Below, piece by piece: positions 14,014-22,302 of a DNA stretch of 64,000 bases. The position numbers were made by a program, and so were the translations under genes. This DNA is from a virus. The stretch lies in IMG/VR virus record IMGVR_UViG_3300036790_000198, positions 1 through 64,000 of that record; one strand, 5' to 3'. Under the pieces are notes generated by a model. The model was not told the DNA's origin and ran no database searches. It was given only the letters and a program-made list of their open reading frames with translations. How positions within the stretch are numbered: the stretch's first letter is position 1; each line of letters begins with the position of its first letter.

Positions 14014-17000
14014 AGCGAGCGCGGATGGCAGGCCCAGCTAATCCCATCCGTCCCGCCTGTGACAGCGGCGCCCGGTATCGGTATCGTCGCGGTGGTCGTC
14101 GTGTCCGCACTCGCGCCCCACTTCCCGAACCACGTCCCTGCGGCCTGCAGGGTCTCATCGTCCACCGAGCAGTCGAAGCCAAGCGGATCGGTGAAGCCCG
14201 TGGCTCCATTCATGGTGATCACGATCGAGGTGCAGGGACCCGAGGCGAGATTGAACTTGCCGGCGAAGGGGCCGTTATTGACGCTCGTTGGCGTGCAGCC
14301 GGTGGCGACCATCGTCGCTGCCGTATGGGCCGCGAGGTATGCCTGCATCTCAGACGGAATCGCGAGCGCCCGCAGTTGCTGGCCGACGGGGGTGTCCCAA
14401 GCGACGACATTCCAGGTATTAGTCGCGGTCTGCTGGATCTGGATGAAGCCGTACACCCCGCCCAGGGAATAGGTCTGAGTGGTCGATGAGCCGTAGGCCG
14501 CTGAGGTGAGCGTGACGCCGCTCCCTGAGCATCCCCCAGTACCGGCCGGGTCAAGGCTCGTGACGCCCGTGCTGACTTCCTGGACCGTCAGGAGCGTCCC
14601 GACGGGATAGGCCACGCTCGAATTCGGCGGTACGCAGACGATGTTCGATGAGGCGTTACCCATCGTCACGGAGATATTGGCGTCCCCGAGGACGAAGGTA
14701 TAGGTCGTACCGGTCTGCGGATTCGATGAGGCGGAGTTCAGGACGCCGATTTCCTGAGCCGGAGTGAGCCCGTTCGGCGCGCCGGTCGAGCCGGAATTAT
14801 TGGCAAGCGTTGTATTGTTAGCGATCGAGGGAGTACCACCGCTACACCCGCTTGTCGTCAACGCCCCTCCCGTACCATTGGGGCACACCGGAGAGGTGCC
14901 GGCAGTGAGGGCGGAATCGATGAGGCCAGCGAAAGTATTGGTGCCCGAGAAAGTCTGCGTGGCCGAGAGAGTGGGCAGGCTGACCGCGAGGGCGGTATTG
15001 AGATTGGCAAGAGTGGGGGTGGCGAGCCAAGTCCCTACGCCGCTTCCCAGGCCCGCGAGGCCGGAGATCGGGAGATTGGTGAGGTTTGCCGCGCTACCAC
15101 TGGCAGGCGTCCCCAGGGCGCCTCCGTTGACCACAAAGGCCCCTGCACTGCCTACGTTCACCCCAAGGGCGGTCTCAACGCCGGTCCCGAATCCGGAGAG
15201 TCCGGTGAGCGGGATGGCAGAGAGGAAGTTCGCCGGGATCGTGAATGAGCTGCTGTAGCTCGTACCGTAGCTCGAGGAGCCGGTGTAATTTACGATGCCG
15301 GCGCCACCGGAGGGGTAGGTGGCAAGCGAAACCCCCAGGGCGGTATTGAGATTCGCAAGGGTCGGGGTGGTAAGCCAGGTCGGGATGCCGGTCCCGGGGG
15401 TAAGCGTCGCCAATGCGCCAAACGCAGTCCCGCCAGTCTTCGTGCAGGTAATGGCTCCCGCGCTTGTGAGTGCGCAGTCCCCTGACAACGTGACGGGCGC
15501 GTAGGCCGTGCCGCCGGAATTGCCGACGGGGAGTTGTCCGGTGGTGGGTACGGTTGCAGAGCCTGTGCCCCCGCTCGTTGCGGCAAGCGTATTTGAGAGT
15601 GAGCCTGCGGAGCCGGTTGTATTTTGATTGAGTGTCGGGATATCCGCACTGACCAACGACCGCGGCGCGAGCGCCCCCGCCGAGCCATTGGGGCTCGCCA
15701 GCACCTCATTCGCCGGCTCCGAAGTGCCCGTCACGGTGAACGTGCCGGCGCCGGTGATCGGTGAGCCGCCGACGCTGAGCCATGGCGGCATCGTGAGCGC
15801 CACATTCGTAACCGTGCCCGATCCGGCTGGCGCCTGGCAGCTCCCGTCGCCACGGAGGTACGTCGAGCTATTGCAGGGGCCCGACCAAAGTCCAAGCACA
15901 TCGCCAGAGGACGCGGCGCTATACGCACTGCCGGCATTGCCCTTCAAGATGCCGGTGACCGTGCCGGCCTCGCCAGACCCACCATAGGCCGGCGCCAGCA
16001 CCGAGCCGTTCCAGACGCCGGAGGTGATGGTACCGACGGTCGCAAGTGCGGAAGCTGATGTGAGCGCATTCAGGATCGTCGGGATGTCAGCCGAGACGAG
16101 CGCGCGATATCCCGGGGTGCCGGAGGAGCCATTGGGGGAGACAAATACTTGGTTCGCGCTCTGAGATGCGAGCGAGACGGTGAAGCTACCGGCATCCGTG
16201 ACCGGGGAGCCGGTGACGGTGAACATCGACGGCATCGAGATCCCGACGCTCGTCACCGACCCGCCTCCACTGCCGCCGCCGGTCTGGCAGGTGCCATCAG
16301 CGCGCAGGAAAGTGGTTGAGTTACAGGGCCCCGACCAGAGGCTGATGATGGCCGATGAAGTCGCGGGCACGAAGCCGGCGCCAGTGCTCAAGGCAAGACC
16401 GGTAAAGGTCGGCACCAGAGTGATCACCGGTGTCGTGGTGGGGCTTGAGACGGTGCCCGAGAGGCCATTCGCTGCGGCAACTGAGACTGTGGTGACAGTG
16501 CCGCCTCCGCCGCCCCCTCCACCCGCGCAATTCACCGTCTGATTGGGCCATGCGCCCGTAATCGTGCAATTGGCGCCGGCGATGAGGCCCGGGGTCTGCG
16601 TACCCGTACCGCCCGCGGCGATCGGCAACACGCCAAAGATCCCGCCATTGCCCGCGCCCGCGAGATTCACGGGCGGGATATCGGTCGCCACCAGAGCTCG
16701 CAACCCCACTGGCCCACTCGCCAGCGCCGGACTCGCCAGCACTTGGCCCGCTGGCTGTCCGCCCGCCGCGGTCACCCCGAGGATGCCAGCAGAGGTGATG
16801 GGGGAGCCCGAGACGGCGAGCCATGGGGGAAGCGTCAGCCCGACGCTCGTGACGGTGCCAAAGCCGCAGGGCTGCCAGAGGGCAGCCGTACCATTGTTTG
16901 AAAGGCAGGTACCATTCACCAGTGGCGGCAGAAGCTGAAGAAGGAAGCCGTTTGCGGCCAGGTACTGCGCAAGCTGAATGGGCTCAATATTGACAGCGAC

Positions 17001-17159
17001 GCCAGCAGTGCTTTGCGCGGGGATGCGTTCACCACCGAGTACGGTAGCGATGGTCGGGAACACTCCGGGACCCGATCCGGGCCAGGTCTGGGCGGTGGCT
17101 GCGCAGGAAGTGAGCGCAAAGGAGGCCGCCGCCGCCAGTGTCAGGGCGAACTTTCGCAT
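14010..17159 (-). CDS. Giant fibre protein with signal peptide or lipobox (1049 aa)
   Basis: The N-terminus MRKFALTLAAAASFALTSCA has a Sec signal and an LTSC lipobox; an alternative signal peptidase I site follows at ATAQ/TW. At least three repeats of a phage fibre module carry GTVTSVGLTLPPWLAVSGSP or close variants, then an ALVSADIP end, at about residues 101-170, 300-360 and 445-510. The middle (~560-780) has NLNTALGVSL/TYPSG repeats. The C-terminal ~90 residues (CTSIVITMNGATGFTDPLGF) form a compact Cys-containing head. Such repeats occur in phage tail fibres; combining them with an export signal is unusual. Confidence 0.75.
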   Translation of the reverse strand: MRKFALTLAAAASFALTSCAATAQTWPGSGPGVFPTIATVLGGERIPAQSTAGVAVNIEPIQLAQYLAANGFLLQLLPPLVNGTCLSNNGTAALWQPCGFGTVTSVGLTLPPWLAVSGSPITSAGILGVTAAGGQPAGQVLASPALASGPVGLRALVATDIPPVNLAGAGNGGIFGVLPIAAGGTGTQTPGLIAGANCTITGAWPNQTVNCAGGGGGGGGTVTTVSVAAANGLSGTVSSPTTTPVITLVPTFTGLALSTGAGFVPATSSAIISLWSGPCNSTTFLRADGTCQTGGGSGGGSVTSVGISMPSMFTVTGSPVTDAGSFTVSLASQSANQVFVSPNGSSGTPGYRALVSADIPTILNALTSASALATVGTITSGVWNGSVLAPAYGGSGEAGTVTGILKGNAGSAYSAASSGDVLGLWSGPCNSSTYLRGDGSCQAPAGSGTVTNVALTMPPWLSVGGSPITGAGTFTVTGTSEPANEVLASPNGSAGALAPRSLVSADIPTLNQNTTGSAGSLSNTLAATSGGTGSATVPTTGQLPVGNSGGTAYAPVTLSGDCALTSAGAITCTKTGGTAFGALATLTPGTGIPTWLTTPTLANLNTALGVSLATYPSGGAGIVNYTGSSSYGTSYSSSFTIPANFLSAIPLTGLSGFGTGVETALGVNVGSAGAFVVNGGALGTPASGSAANLTNLPISGLAGLGSGVGTWLATPTLANLNTALAVSLPTLSATQTFSGTNTFAGLIDSALTAGTSPVCPNGTGGALTTSGCSGGTPSIANNTTLANNSGSTGAPNGLTPAQEIGVLNSASSNPQTGTTYTFVLGDANISVTMGNASSNIVCVPPNSSVAYPVGTLLTVQEVSTGVTSLDPAGTGGCSGSGVTLTSAAYGSSTTQTYSLGGVYGFIQIQQTATNTWNVVAWDTPVGQQLRALAIPSEMQAYLAAHTAATMVATGCTPTSVNNGPFAGKFNLASGPCTSIVITMNGATGFTDPLGFDCSVDDETLQAAGTWFGKWGASADTTTTATIPIPGAAVTGGTDGISWACHPRSL

Positions 17160-17178
17160 GGGAAATTCCTAAGAGGAG

Positions 17179-17784
17179 TTATTCGGTGAGAAGGCCGGCT
17201 GGTGTCGGGGCCTTGCGAGCGCCGAGTCCCCAATACATGCCGAGCACATCACCAGGATCGATGTTAGTGAACGGCACCAGCACGTCGTGGCCGAGGACGG
17301 CGCCCTTCCACATGATCCAACTACCGAGCGCCGAACAGAAAAAGTTCTGTGCGCGCTTCCAGGAGTTGTCGATCTGGTCGGTTACAAAATCCTCGATGCC
17401 GCGAAAATCGTATGGACGATTAAGAACGGAGCGCGCCATCGCCTCAACTGCGCGAGCCTGTTCAGGCGTGCAGGGAATCTCGAGCCACAAACATTTTTCG
17501 CCCTTCAAGTACGAGATCGGGCGAATTTGGACCCCGGCCGGTACGCCGCCGACAACATTCAGCCGCGCATCTATGACGTGCGTTCCACCAGGCAAGACGA
17601 TGGCCACGCAATGCGCCCAGTCTGACTTCGCGAGCCATCTGATCCACCAGGCGCCGAATCCCCCGCCCTTCGTCAGGCCGACGGTGATCACCGCTGTACG
17701 GGCTTCCTGGTGCGGTACAGACCCAGTCAGATCCGCGATCGTCTTCGCGACACTGCGGGGCTTGCGTTTGGTCGTGCGGATCAT
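17179..17784 (-). CDS. Permuted NlpC/P60-like (YiiX/papain-fold) hydrolase (201 aa)
   Basis: DWAHCVAIVLPGG (residues ~55-67) supplies a His next to a strand, and QNFFCSALGSWI (~145-157) supplies a Cys at a helix start. This His-before-Cys order is that of circularly permuted papain-like amidases or peptidases. A YDFRGIEDFV segment between them is also typical. It may cleave peptidoglycan peptides or amide bonds in lysis or entry. It follows the unpermuted papain-like gene with an ATGA overlap. No signal peptide. Confidence 0.65.
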   Translation of the reverse strand: MIRTTKRKPRSVAKTIADLTGSVPHQEARTAVITVGLTKGGGFGAWWIRWLAKSDWAHCVAIVLPGGTHVIDARLNVVGGVPAGVQIRPISYLKGEKCLWLEIPCTPEQARAVEAMARSVLNRPYDFRGIEDFVTDQIDNSWKRAQNFFCSALGSWIMWKGAVLGHDVLVPFTNIDPGDVLGMYWGLGARKAPTPAGLLTE

Positions 17785-18566
17785 GCGGCTTCCTGTGCCT
17801 CGACCTGCTGAACTGCAGCAAGCATGGCATCGAGGCTAAAGCCGGCCGGCGAGGTCCCGCCAGCGCGAACGAATCCCGGATACACAGCCAAGTGAGCCTC
17901 GTCCAAAAACTGCGAGTTCATCACGAGCGGCCAGGCCACCGGCTGCAGCTTGCCCCACGTGACGATCCACGCGTAATCCCCGTCGTACTTGACGATCGGA
18001 ACGTCATGCCCGCCGGCATTTGGATCATTCGGATCTGCGGCCGTTTCCCACGGTTGCCCCGAGTCGAACTGCTGCTCCATCTGCTGGTCGACAATAATCC
18101 CCAAACGACACGCCCCGAATACCTGCACCGCCCAGCGAAGGTGCGCGGCATTCGTCGGGTCAACCGGTCCGGTCGCTGCGGACTTCTGTCCGCAGAGCCC
18201 GGTCGACATCATGTATTGCTCCATCGATGTCTCATCACATCCCTGGTCCGTCGCCGAATTTCCCGGCACGTATCCCCCGACCGCACTGTAGAGCGCCTGG
18301 ATCTCATCCTTGGTTGGAATGACGATGGCGCCAGCGTTGGCGCTGTGCACCATGACTTGATGCCCAGAGTCCTCGCAAACGCAGTCGCCCTCCGTATCGT
18401 TCCACCAGCAAATCCAGCCGTCCGGACTCTGCGATGTGACCGCCGAAACATAGTCGTCACTTACGGTCGGCGGACTTCCAAGGGAAGCAAGCGCCTGATG
18501 CATGGCTAGCGCCAGGCGCATCGTCCTTCGCGTGTGGACTGCGGGGAGACGGCCGCGTTTGTACAT
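17781..18566 (-). CDS. Papain-like cysteine peptidase family protein (261 aa)
   Basis: The mature start MYKRGRLPA is chosen (18566); in-frame sequence before it is shadow. Residues ~55-70 hold GDCVCEDSGHQVM, a Cys at a helix start, and residues ~190-205 hold GGHDVPIVKYDGDYAWIVTW, a His followed by the Trp-Gly-Lys strand seen in papain-fold enzymes. An Asp/Glu-rich loop with Gln (YVPGNSATDQGC) separates them. Families like this occur near fibre and lysis genes of large phages; the substrate is unknown. Confidence 0.6.
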   Translation of the reverse strand: MYKRGRLPAVHTRRTMRLALAMHQALASLGSPPTVSDDYVSAVTSQSPDGWICWWNDTEGDCVCEDSGHQVMVHSANAGAIVIPTKDEIQALYSAVGGYVPGNSATDQGCDETSMEQYMMSTGLCGQKSAATGPVDPTNAAHLRWAVQVFGACRLGIIVDQQMEQQFDSGQPWETAADPNDPNAGGHDVPIVKYDGDYAWIVTWGKLQPVAWPLVMNSQFLDEAHLAVYPGFVRAGGTSPAGFSLDAMLAAVQQVEAQEAA

Positions 18567-18568
18567 GC

Positions 18569-18826
18569 TCACGACAGAGCGCTCGCGACGTAGGTGTACT
18601 CGCCGCCACTCGTATCCAGCCCGCACGTTGTGGTGAACGTGTGCGGAGGCTGGTAGTACGGAATGGATGGCTGTACGTACGGCACCAAAACCGGCTGCGG
18701 CTGCACGTAGATCGGCGGGTATACGATCTGCGGCGGTCGCGCCTCCAGTTCGCGAACCCGCCGCTCCAGCTCTCCGATGCGATCAATGAGATCCTCGGTT
18801 CCCTTGCGCAGACGTTTTGCGGCCAT
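18569..18826 (-). CDS. Coiled-coil plus Pro/Tyr-rich small protein (85 aa)
   Basis: Residues ~1-25 form a charged coiled coil (DLIDRIGELERRVRELEA), followed by a Pro/Tyr/Val-rich stretch (PPQIVYPPIYVQPQPVL) and a short Cys-containing end. The pattern suggests an oligomerising stalk or a periplasm-spanning segment. No clear membrane anchor is seen. Start by ATG 18826; an upstream frame is not convincing. Confidence 0.5.
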   Translation of the reverse strand: MAAKRLRKGTEDLIDRIGELERRVRELEARPPQIVYPPIYVQPQPVLVPYVQPSIPYYQPPHTFTTTCGLDTSGGEYTYVASALS

Positions 18827-18828
18827 GG

Positions 18829-19212
18829 CTACTTCGTCGCCACGCTGTACTGCGTGATTGCAGCGCCGGCCGACGCCGAGATGCCAGCACCAGTATCGGT
18901 AGCGACCTGTTCCAATGTCGGAAGCCACGCGGCGGCGCCGGCCTGAATCTGGAGCCACGGCTGCGCGAGCGACCAGAGATTGGTGGCGAACTGCGCCATG
19001 GCGGCATCACTCAGCTTGGAGATTGCCGTCTGCACCTGAGCGCTGATCTCGGTGAAGTTGCCGGTGCCCACGGCTGAAAAGTACGCCCCGATGGAGGCGG
19101 CAGTCTGTGCGCGCGCCAGCTTGTCAGCGTTCGTCGTGCCTTTGCTGATCTCAACGGCAGTAGCTGCTTCGGCGATGAGATAGACGGGAGAGTTGGTAGC
19201 CATAACTGTCAT
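18829..19212 (-). CDS. Hypothetical helical protein (127 aa)
   Basis: Begins MTVMATNSPVYLIAEAATAV (ATG 19212 overlaps the previous stop as ATGA; 19203 is an alternative). Ala/Thr/Ser-rich helices with Trp-containing NLWSLAQPWLQIQAG. Possibly a structural or lysis accessory; not recognised. Confidence 0.5.
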   Translation of the reverse strand: MTVMATNSPVYLIAEAATAVEISKGTTNADKLARAQTAASIGAYFSAVGTGNFTEISAQVQTAISKLSDAAMAQFATNLWSLAQPWLQIQAGAAAWLPTLEQVATDTGAGISASAGAAITQYSVATK

Positions 19213-19472
19213 GCCTTCGGTTGCGCCGGCTGAGCCGGCTGTGGAGGGTTTGAGGCCAGGACCGCCTTCGCCTGGACGTAGGTCTGCGCTGTCACGTGGC
19301 CCCGCCAATAGGTCAGTACGGCGATGGCACCCAAGCAGCCCTTGGTGTATTTGTCGGGAATGAAGCCGCCCTCAGCGAGCACCGCTAAAGTGCCGCCGGT
19401 GACCGCGATGATGCGCGTCCAGCTATTGTTGAGCGCGTCCCAAATATTGGTCGCGAAATCCCAGAAAGTCAT
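19209..19472 (-). CDS. Small putative holin-like membrane protein (87 aa)
   Basis: A hydrophobic stretch at residues ~20-37 (RIIAVTGGTLAVLAEGGF) and a second at ~45-57 (GCLGAIAVLTYW) flank a short loop, with a charged/Pro-rich tail (PPQPAQPAQPK). This size and topology fit a class II holin, in a region that also encodes cell-wall-type enzymes. The function is inferred from topology and position only. Confidence 0.45.
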   Translation of the reverse strand: MTFWDFATNIWDALNNSWTRIIAVTGGTLAVLAEGGFIPDKYTKGCLGAIAVLTYWRGHVTAQTYVQAKAVLASNPPQPAQPAQPKA

Positions 19473-19930
19473 TGCGCCCCCGCCGTGACACCCGTCACGA
19501 TAAGTGGAGTCTGTTGAGTGACGATCGGTGGCGCCGATGCGACCACGTAGCTGATCTCGGCCGATACCGGCCCCGATACCCCGCCAGCGACAGCCGTCAC
19601 TTCGATGACGACCGTAGCGCCGATGGTGTACCCCGGAAGCGTCACCCTCGTGCCCGTCACATTCTGTTCAAGCGCGGGTGAGCCCTCGGACCCCGGGCCG
19701 TTCGTGCCGATCGCAACGTTGTAGGTGACCGGATTTGAGCAGGTAACTGTGACCGTGCCGGCCGTACACTGCGTGACAGGATTCCAGCGCACGACGACAT
19801 TGGCAGTGGTCGGCGTCTGCGCATGCGCCACCGACACGAGTAGCGCCGCGAGCGCCAGCAACGGCGCGTAGCGCTTCTTGACCACGATGTGCCCGCGAAG
19901 GATGAGCCAGCAGAATTTCAGGTATTTCAT
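19469..19930 (-). CDS. Exported Ig/fibronectin-like protein (153 aa)
   Basis: The N-terminus has a basic stretch then ALLVSVAHA before QTPT, a Sec signal with an AHA cleavage site; a GTG at 19885 (VKKRYAPLLALAALLVSVAH) is a plausible shorter start. The mature part (NVVVRWNPVTQ, YNVAIGTNG, TVVIEVTAVAGGVSGPVSAE) is the strand pattern of a fibronectin type III-like domain with two Cys. It is one of four signal-peptide-bearing beta proteins in this 9-kb region. Confidence 0.6.
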   Translation of the reverse strand: MKYLKFCWLILRGHIVVKKRYAPLLALAALLVSVAHAQTPTTANVVVRWNPVTQCTAGTVTVTCSNPVTYNVAIGTNGPGSEGSPALEQNVTGTRVTLPGYTIGATVVIEVTAVAGGVSGPVSAEISYVVASAPPIVTQQTPLIVTGVTAGAQ

Positions 19931-20097
19931 GAATACATCCTCACCTGCATGAGTTTCCATCGCCCGCGGCGCTTACGTACCGCCTCATCGCTCAGCACCG
20001 GAGCCGCAGCCGGCGAGAGGATCTGCGGCAGTAGAGCGTGATGCGTTGCGCGCCACGCGAAGGCGATCGGGTCAATGAGGGGGGCTTTCTTTCGCAC
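19927..20097 (-). CDS. Possible small basic protein (56 aa)
   Basis: A GTG at 20097 immediately follows the DUF5675 stop and the TGA overlaps the next ATG (ATGA), arguing for a real coupled frame. A TTG at 20145 is the alternative. The product (ending RKRRGRWKLMQVRMYS) is basic with no recognisable domain. No Shine-Dalgarno. Confidence 0.3.
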   Translation of the reverse strand: MRKKAPLIDPIAFAWRATHHALLPQILSPAAAPVLSDEAVRKRRGRWKLMQVRMYS

Positions 20098-20098
20098 T

Positions 20099-20551
20099 TT
20101 AGATAGTCTGTTGAATGATGAGCGAGTGCGCCATGATGTTTCCAAGCAGCGCTCGCAGCTTCGTCATGGCGTCCTGCGACTCCAGGACCGCCGGCTCAAG
20201 ACGCCCTGTTTTGGGATTGAGCAACTCACCGAGCGATAAACCAACCAAAATGCAGCCCAGTGAGTCCGTCGTCCAGTTTCCAGGATGCATCTCTATCGCC
20301 GACCGGGCGCCTTCTGGCACAAGGCCGTGGCCGTAGACGCCAAGTGCCGGATTGTGTAAACGATAGACCAAGCCCTTCTCGGGCGACTCGTAGGCACTCA
20401 ACTCGTATTCGCCCGCCGGCACGCACGACTCATCAGCCGCGCCATCTAGCCACGGTAATTCCATCGTATGCATCGTCTCGCCGGCGACAAGAAGGGTGCC
20501 TTCCGTGTGGGCGCCATCCTGTAGGATGCGCTGCAGCGTCAATAACATCAC
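20099..20551 (-). CDS. DUF5675 family protein, putative cell-wall enzyme (150 aa)
   Basis: The N-terminus (LTLQRILQDGAHTEGTLLVA) and the ...IEMHPGNWTTDSLGCILVG motif (His then Ser-Gly-Cys) match DUF5675, a phage family related in pattern to L,D-transpeptidase or YkuD-like folds, in which the His and Cys are likely catalytic. It lies beside two small membrane proteins, so an endolysin-like role is plausible. No lysozyme or amidase gene was found elsewhere in the window. Confidence 0.7.
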   Translation of the reverse strand: MMLLTLQRILQDGAHTEGTLLVAGETMHTMELPWLDGAADESCVPAGEYELSAYESPEKGLVYRLHNPALGVYGHGLVPEGARSAIEMHPGNWTTDSLGCILVGLSLGELLNPKTGRLEPAVLESQDAMTKLRALLGNIMAHSLIIQQTI

Positions 20552-20862
20552 TTGTCCTCTAACTTATCGACGCGCTCTTTCAACACCTCGACCGCGCGTA
20601 TGTAAGGTTCGACCTGCTCGTGCTTCCATCCGCGTAGATCCAGAATGTCCTTCTCATTACGCACTACGCGTATCAATAGGCCAGTCTTCGTCACCGCATC
20701 TTCCATCTGATCAAGCCTCACGCCCAACCCCTTGCGCCATTCCTCGCTCGAGCGCTTCCACTCCCCGAATGCACCAAGGAAAAACTTCGATGATCCCCAC
20801 CACGCGAGGATCGGGCTCGCAATGGCGACCGCAACCGCAACGATGGTAATCCACAGTTCCAT
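20548..20862 (-). CDS. Membrane-anchored coiled-coil protein (104 aa)
   Basis: One N-terminal transmembrane helix (ITIVAVAVAIASPILAWWG) followed by a charged helical tail (EEWRKGLGVRLDQMEDAV...EVLKERVDKLEDK). The topology resembles i-spanin or XhlA/hemolysin-type lysis proteins. It overlaps DUF5675 by GTGA. Confidence 0.5.
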   Translation of the reverse strand: MELWITIVAVAVAIASPILAWWGSSKFFLGAFGEWKRSSEEWRKGLGVRLDQMEDAVTKTGLLIRVVRNEKDILDLRGWKHEQVEPYIRAVEVLKERVDKLEDK

Positions 20863-21204
20863 TCACTGACGTCCTCGGCGAGTGTTGATAATCTCGCGGC
20901 TCTTCAGCACCGCGATGTCAGAGCCGATGGAGCCTAATGCCGCCGCCATGGCGCCGCGATGCGATTCCGAGCGATCATCCTGGCGCTCAAGGTGTGCTTT
21001 CAGCTCATCGAGCGTGCCTTGGATTGATTTCTGGCGCACCTCGCACGATTCCTCGTGGGCATGGATTTGCGTGGCGTTGCGGGCCACGCGGCCCTCCAAA
21101 TGCCGAAACCACGCAATTGCACCGGCCGCCTGTGTCACAAGAAAACCCGCGATGCCGGTGACGAGCCAGCGGATATAGGCATAGATGACAGTCGAGTCGT
21201 TCAC
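20863..21204 (-). CDS. Membrane-anchored coiled-coil protein (113 aa)
   Basis: GTG 21204 overlaps the fibre stop (GTGA) with a strong GGAGG ~9 nt upstream. A transmembrane helix (YIRWLVTGIAGFLVTQAAGA) is followed by a long charged helix (ATQIHAHEESCEVRQKSIQG...). Same topology as the next gene, so the two may form a lysis or spanin-like pair. Confidence 0.5.
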   Translation of the reverse strand: MNDSTVIYAYIRWLVTGIAGFLVTQAAGAIAWFRHLEGRVARNATQIHAHEESCEVRQKSIQGTLDELKAHLERQDDRSESHRGAMAAALGSIGSDIAVLKSREIINTRRGRQ

Positions 21205-22289
21205 GCCGTTCGCCTCCACATCCTCACCACCCGGTAAGGCTGCAGATTGTTGTGGGGCGAGGCAGGCCCTGTTCCATTCAACGCAGCGCCGCTCAGTGTG
21301 GTCGAGTTGACATACGGCGCGAGCGTGTTGTCGTAATCGGTACTCTCGGAGCCTATGTTGCCGTTGAGACTACCGAGGTTCTTATATTGCGTCGCCACCG
21401 GCGCCACGACGCTCGACTTTTCTATGTAGTAGCAGTCCTGAAAGGCTAAGGGCGGGATCTGCTGCGCCACCAATGTGCAGGTGTCAGCGCCGCCAGTTTG
21501 TCCAGTCGTCGCGAAATTTGTATCGGAAGGATTACGCCCTACCAACACGACGCCTTGAACTTCAGTCCAAGTCTGCCAGGTGAACACGGCGCCCGGGCTC
21601 GTCGTGTCGCTCTCCCACATCACATAGGCGCCGATCGGGTAGATGAGGTTGGTAATCGCCTGCTCGAGCCCTGTGATATTGGTCGGCAGTTCCGTGATCT
21701 GAAACCCAGTGCCGTCGTAGACGAATGTCGCAATGCCGGTGGCAAGGAGCGCCCCGACCGCTGGTGCCGCCCCGCCAGGAAGGTAGGCCGAGAGTGCCCC
21801 GACACCATCATTGAATGTCACCGTTCCGGAGGTGTTCGTGTTGGCGATCTTGACCCGCAGCGGCGTGCCGACGCTGTGGGCGGTGAGCGCGGGCGTGAAG
21901 ACGGCCGAGTAGGCATTGGCGCTACCTGTGTCGGCCGCATAATTCCCCGCCTGCTGCTGCACATCCTCGGCCTGGGCGGCATCTGTCATTCCAAGTGCCG
22001 TCGGGAAGAGGTTTACGAAATCACCCGCACTCCAGGCAAGTGCGGTCGTACCTTCCTGGCCCCGGACTATCGTCGTGAAGGTATCGGTGCTGCGAGCCTT
22101 GCACGTGCAGGTCTCGTAGATGGAAGAGTTTCCATTCTTGACGAGCGTGAACTGGAACGAGTCTCCAGCACTGACTGGATTGGGGAATAGCGCGCCGCCG
22201 CCAGACACTACCGAGAGGCTCGTCGCGCTCGATGAGATCGAGGCGGCGAGCGTTGTCGAGGCATTGTTGGAATAGAGTTTGCGACCCAT
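21201..22289 (-). CDS. Collar-type tail fibre protein (362 aa)
   Basis: Residues ~225-240 read IYPIGAYVMWESDTTSPGAV and the end reads HNNLQPYRVVRMWRRTA, the hallmark start and finish of phage tail-collar/fibre-tip domains. The N-terminal ~100 residues (LFPNPVSAGDSFQFTLVKNG, DTFTTIVRGQEGTTALAW) are a baseplate-attachment module seen in many myophage fibres. It lies directly downstream of the baseplate genes. Receptor contact is the expected role. Confidence 0.8.
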   Translation of the reverse strand: MGRKLYSNNASTTLAASISSSATSLSVVSGGGALFPNPVSAGDSFQFTLVKNGNSSIYETCTCKARSTDTFTTIVRGQEGTTALAWSAGDFVNLFPTALGMTDAAQAEDVQQQAGNYAADTGSANAYSAVFTPALTAHSVGTPLRVKIANTNTSGTVTFNDGVGALSAYLPGGAAPAVGALLATGIATFVYDGTGFQITELPTNITGLEQAITNLIYPIGAYVMWESDTTSPGAVFTWQTWTEVQGVVLVGRNPSDTNFATTGQTGGADTCTLVAQQIPPLAFQDCYYIEKSSVVAPVATQYKNLGSLNGNIGSESTDYDNTLAPYVNSTTLSGAALNGTGPASPHNNLQPYRVVRMWRRTA

Positions 22290-22302
22290 TCTATGTGACC
22301 TT

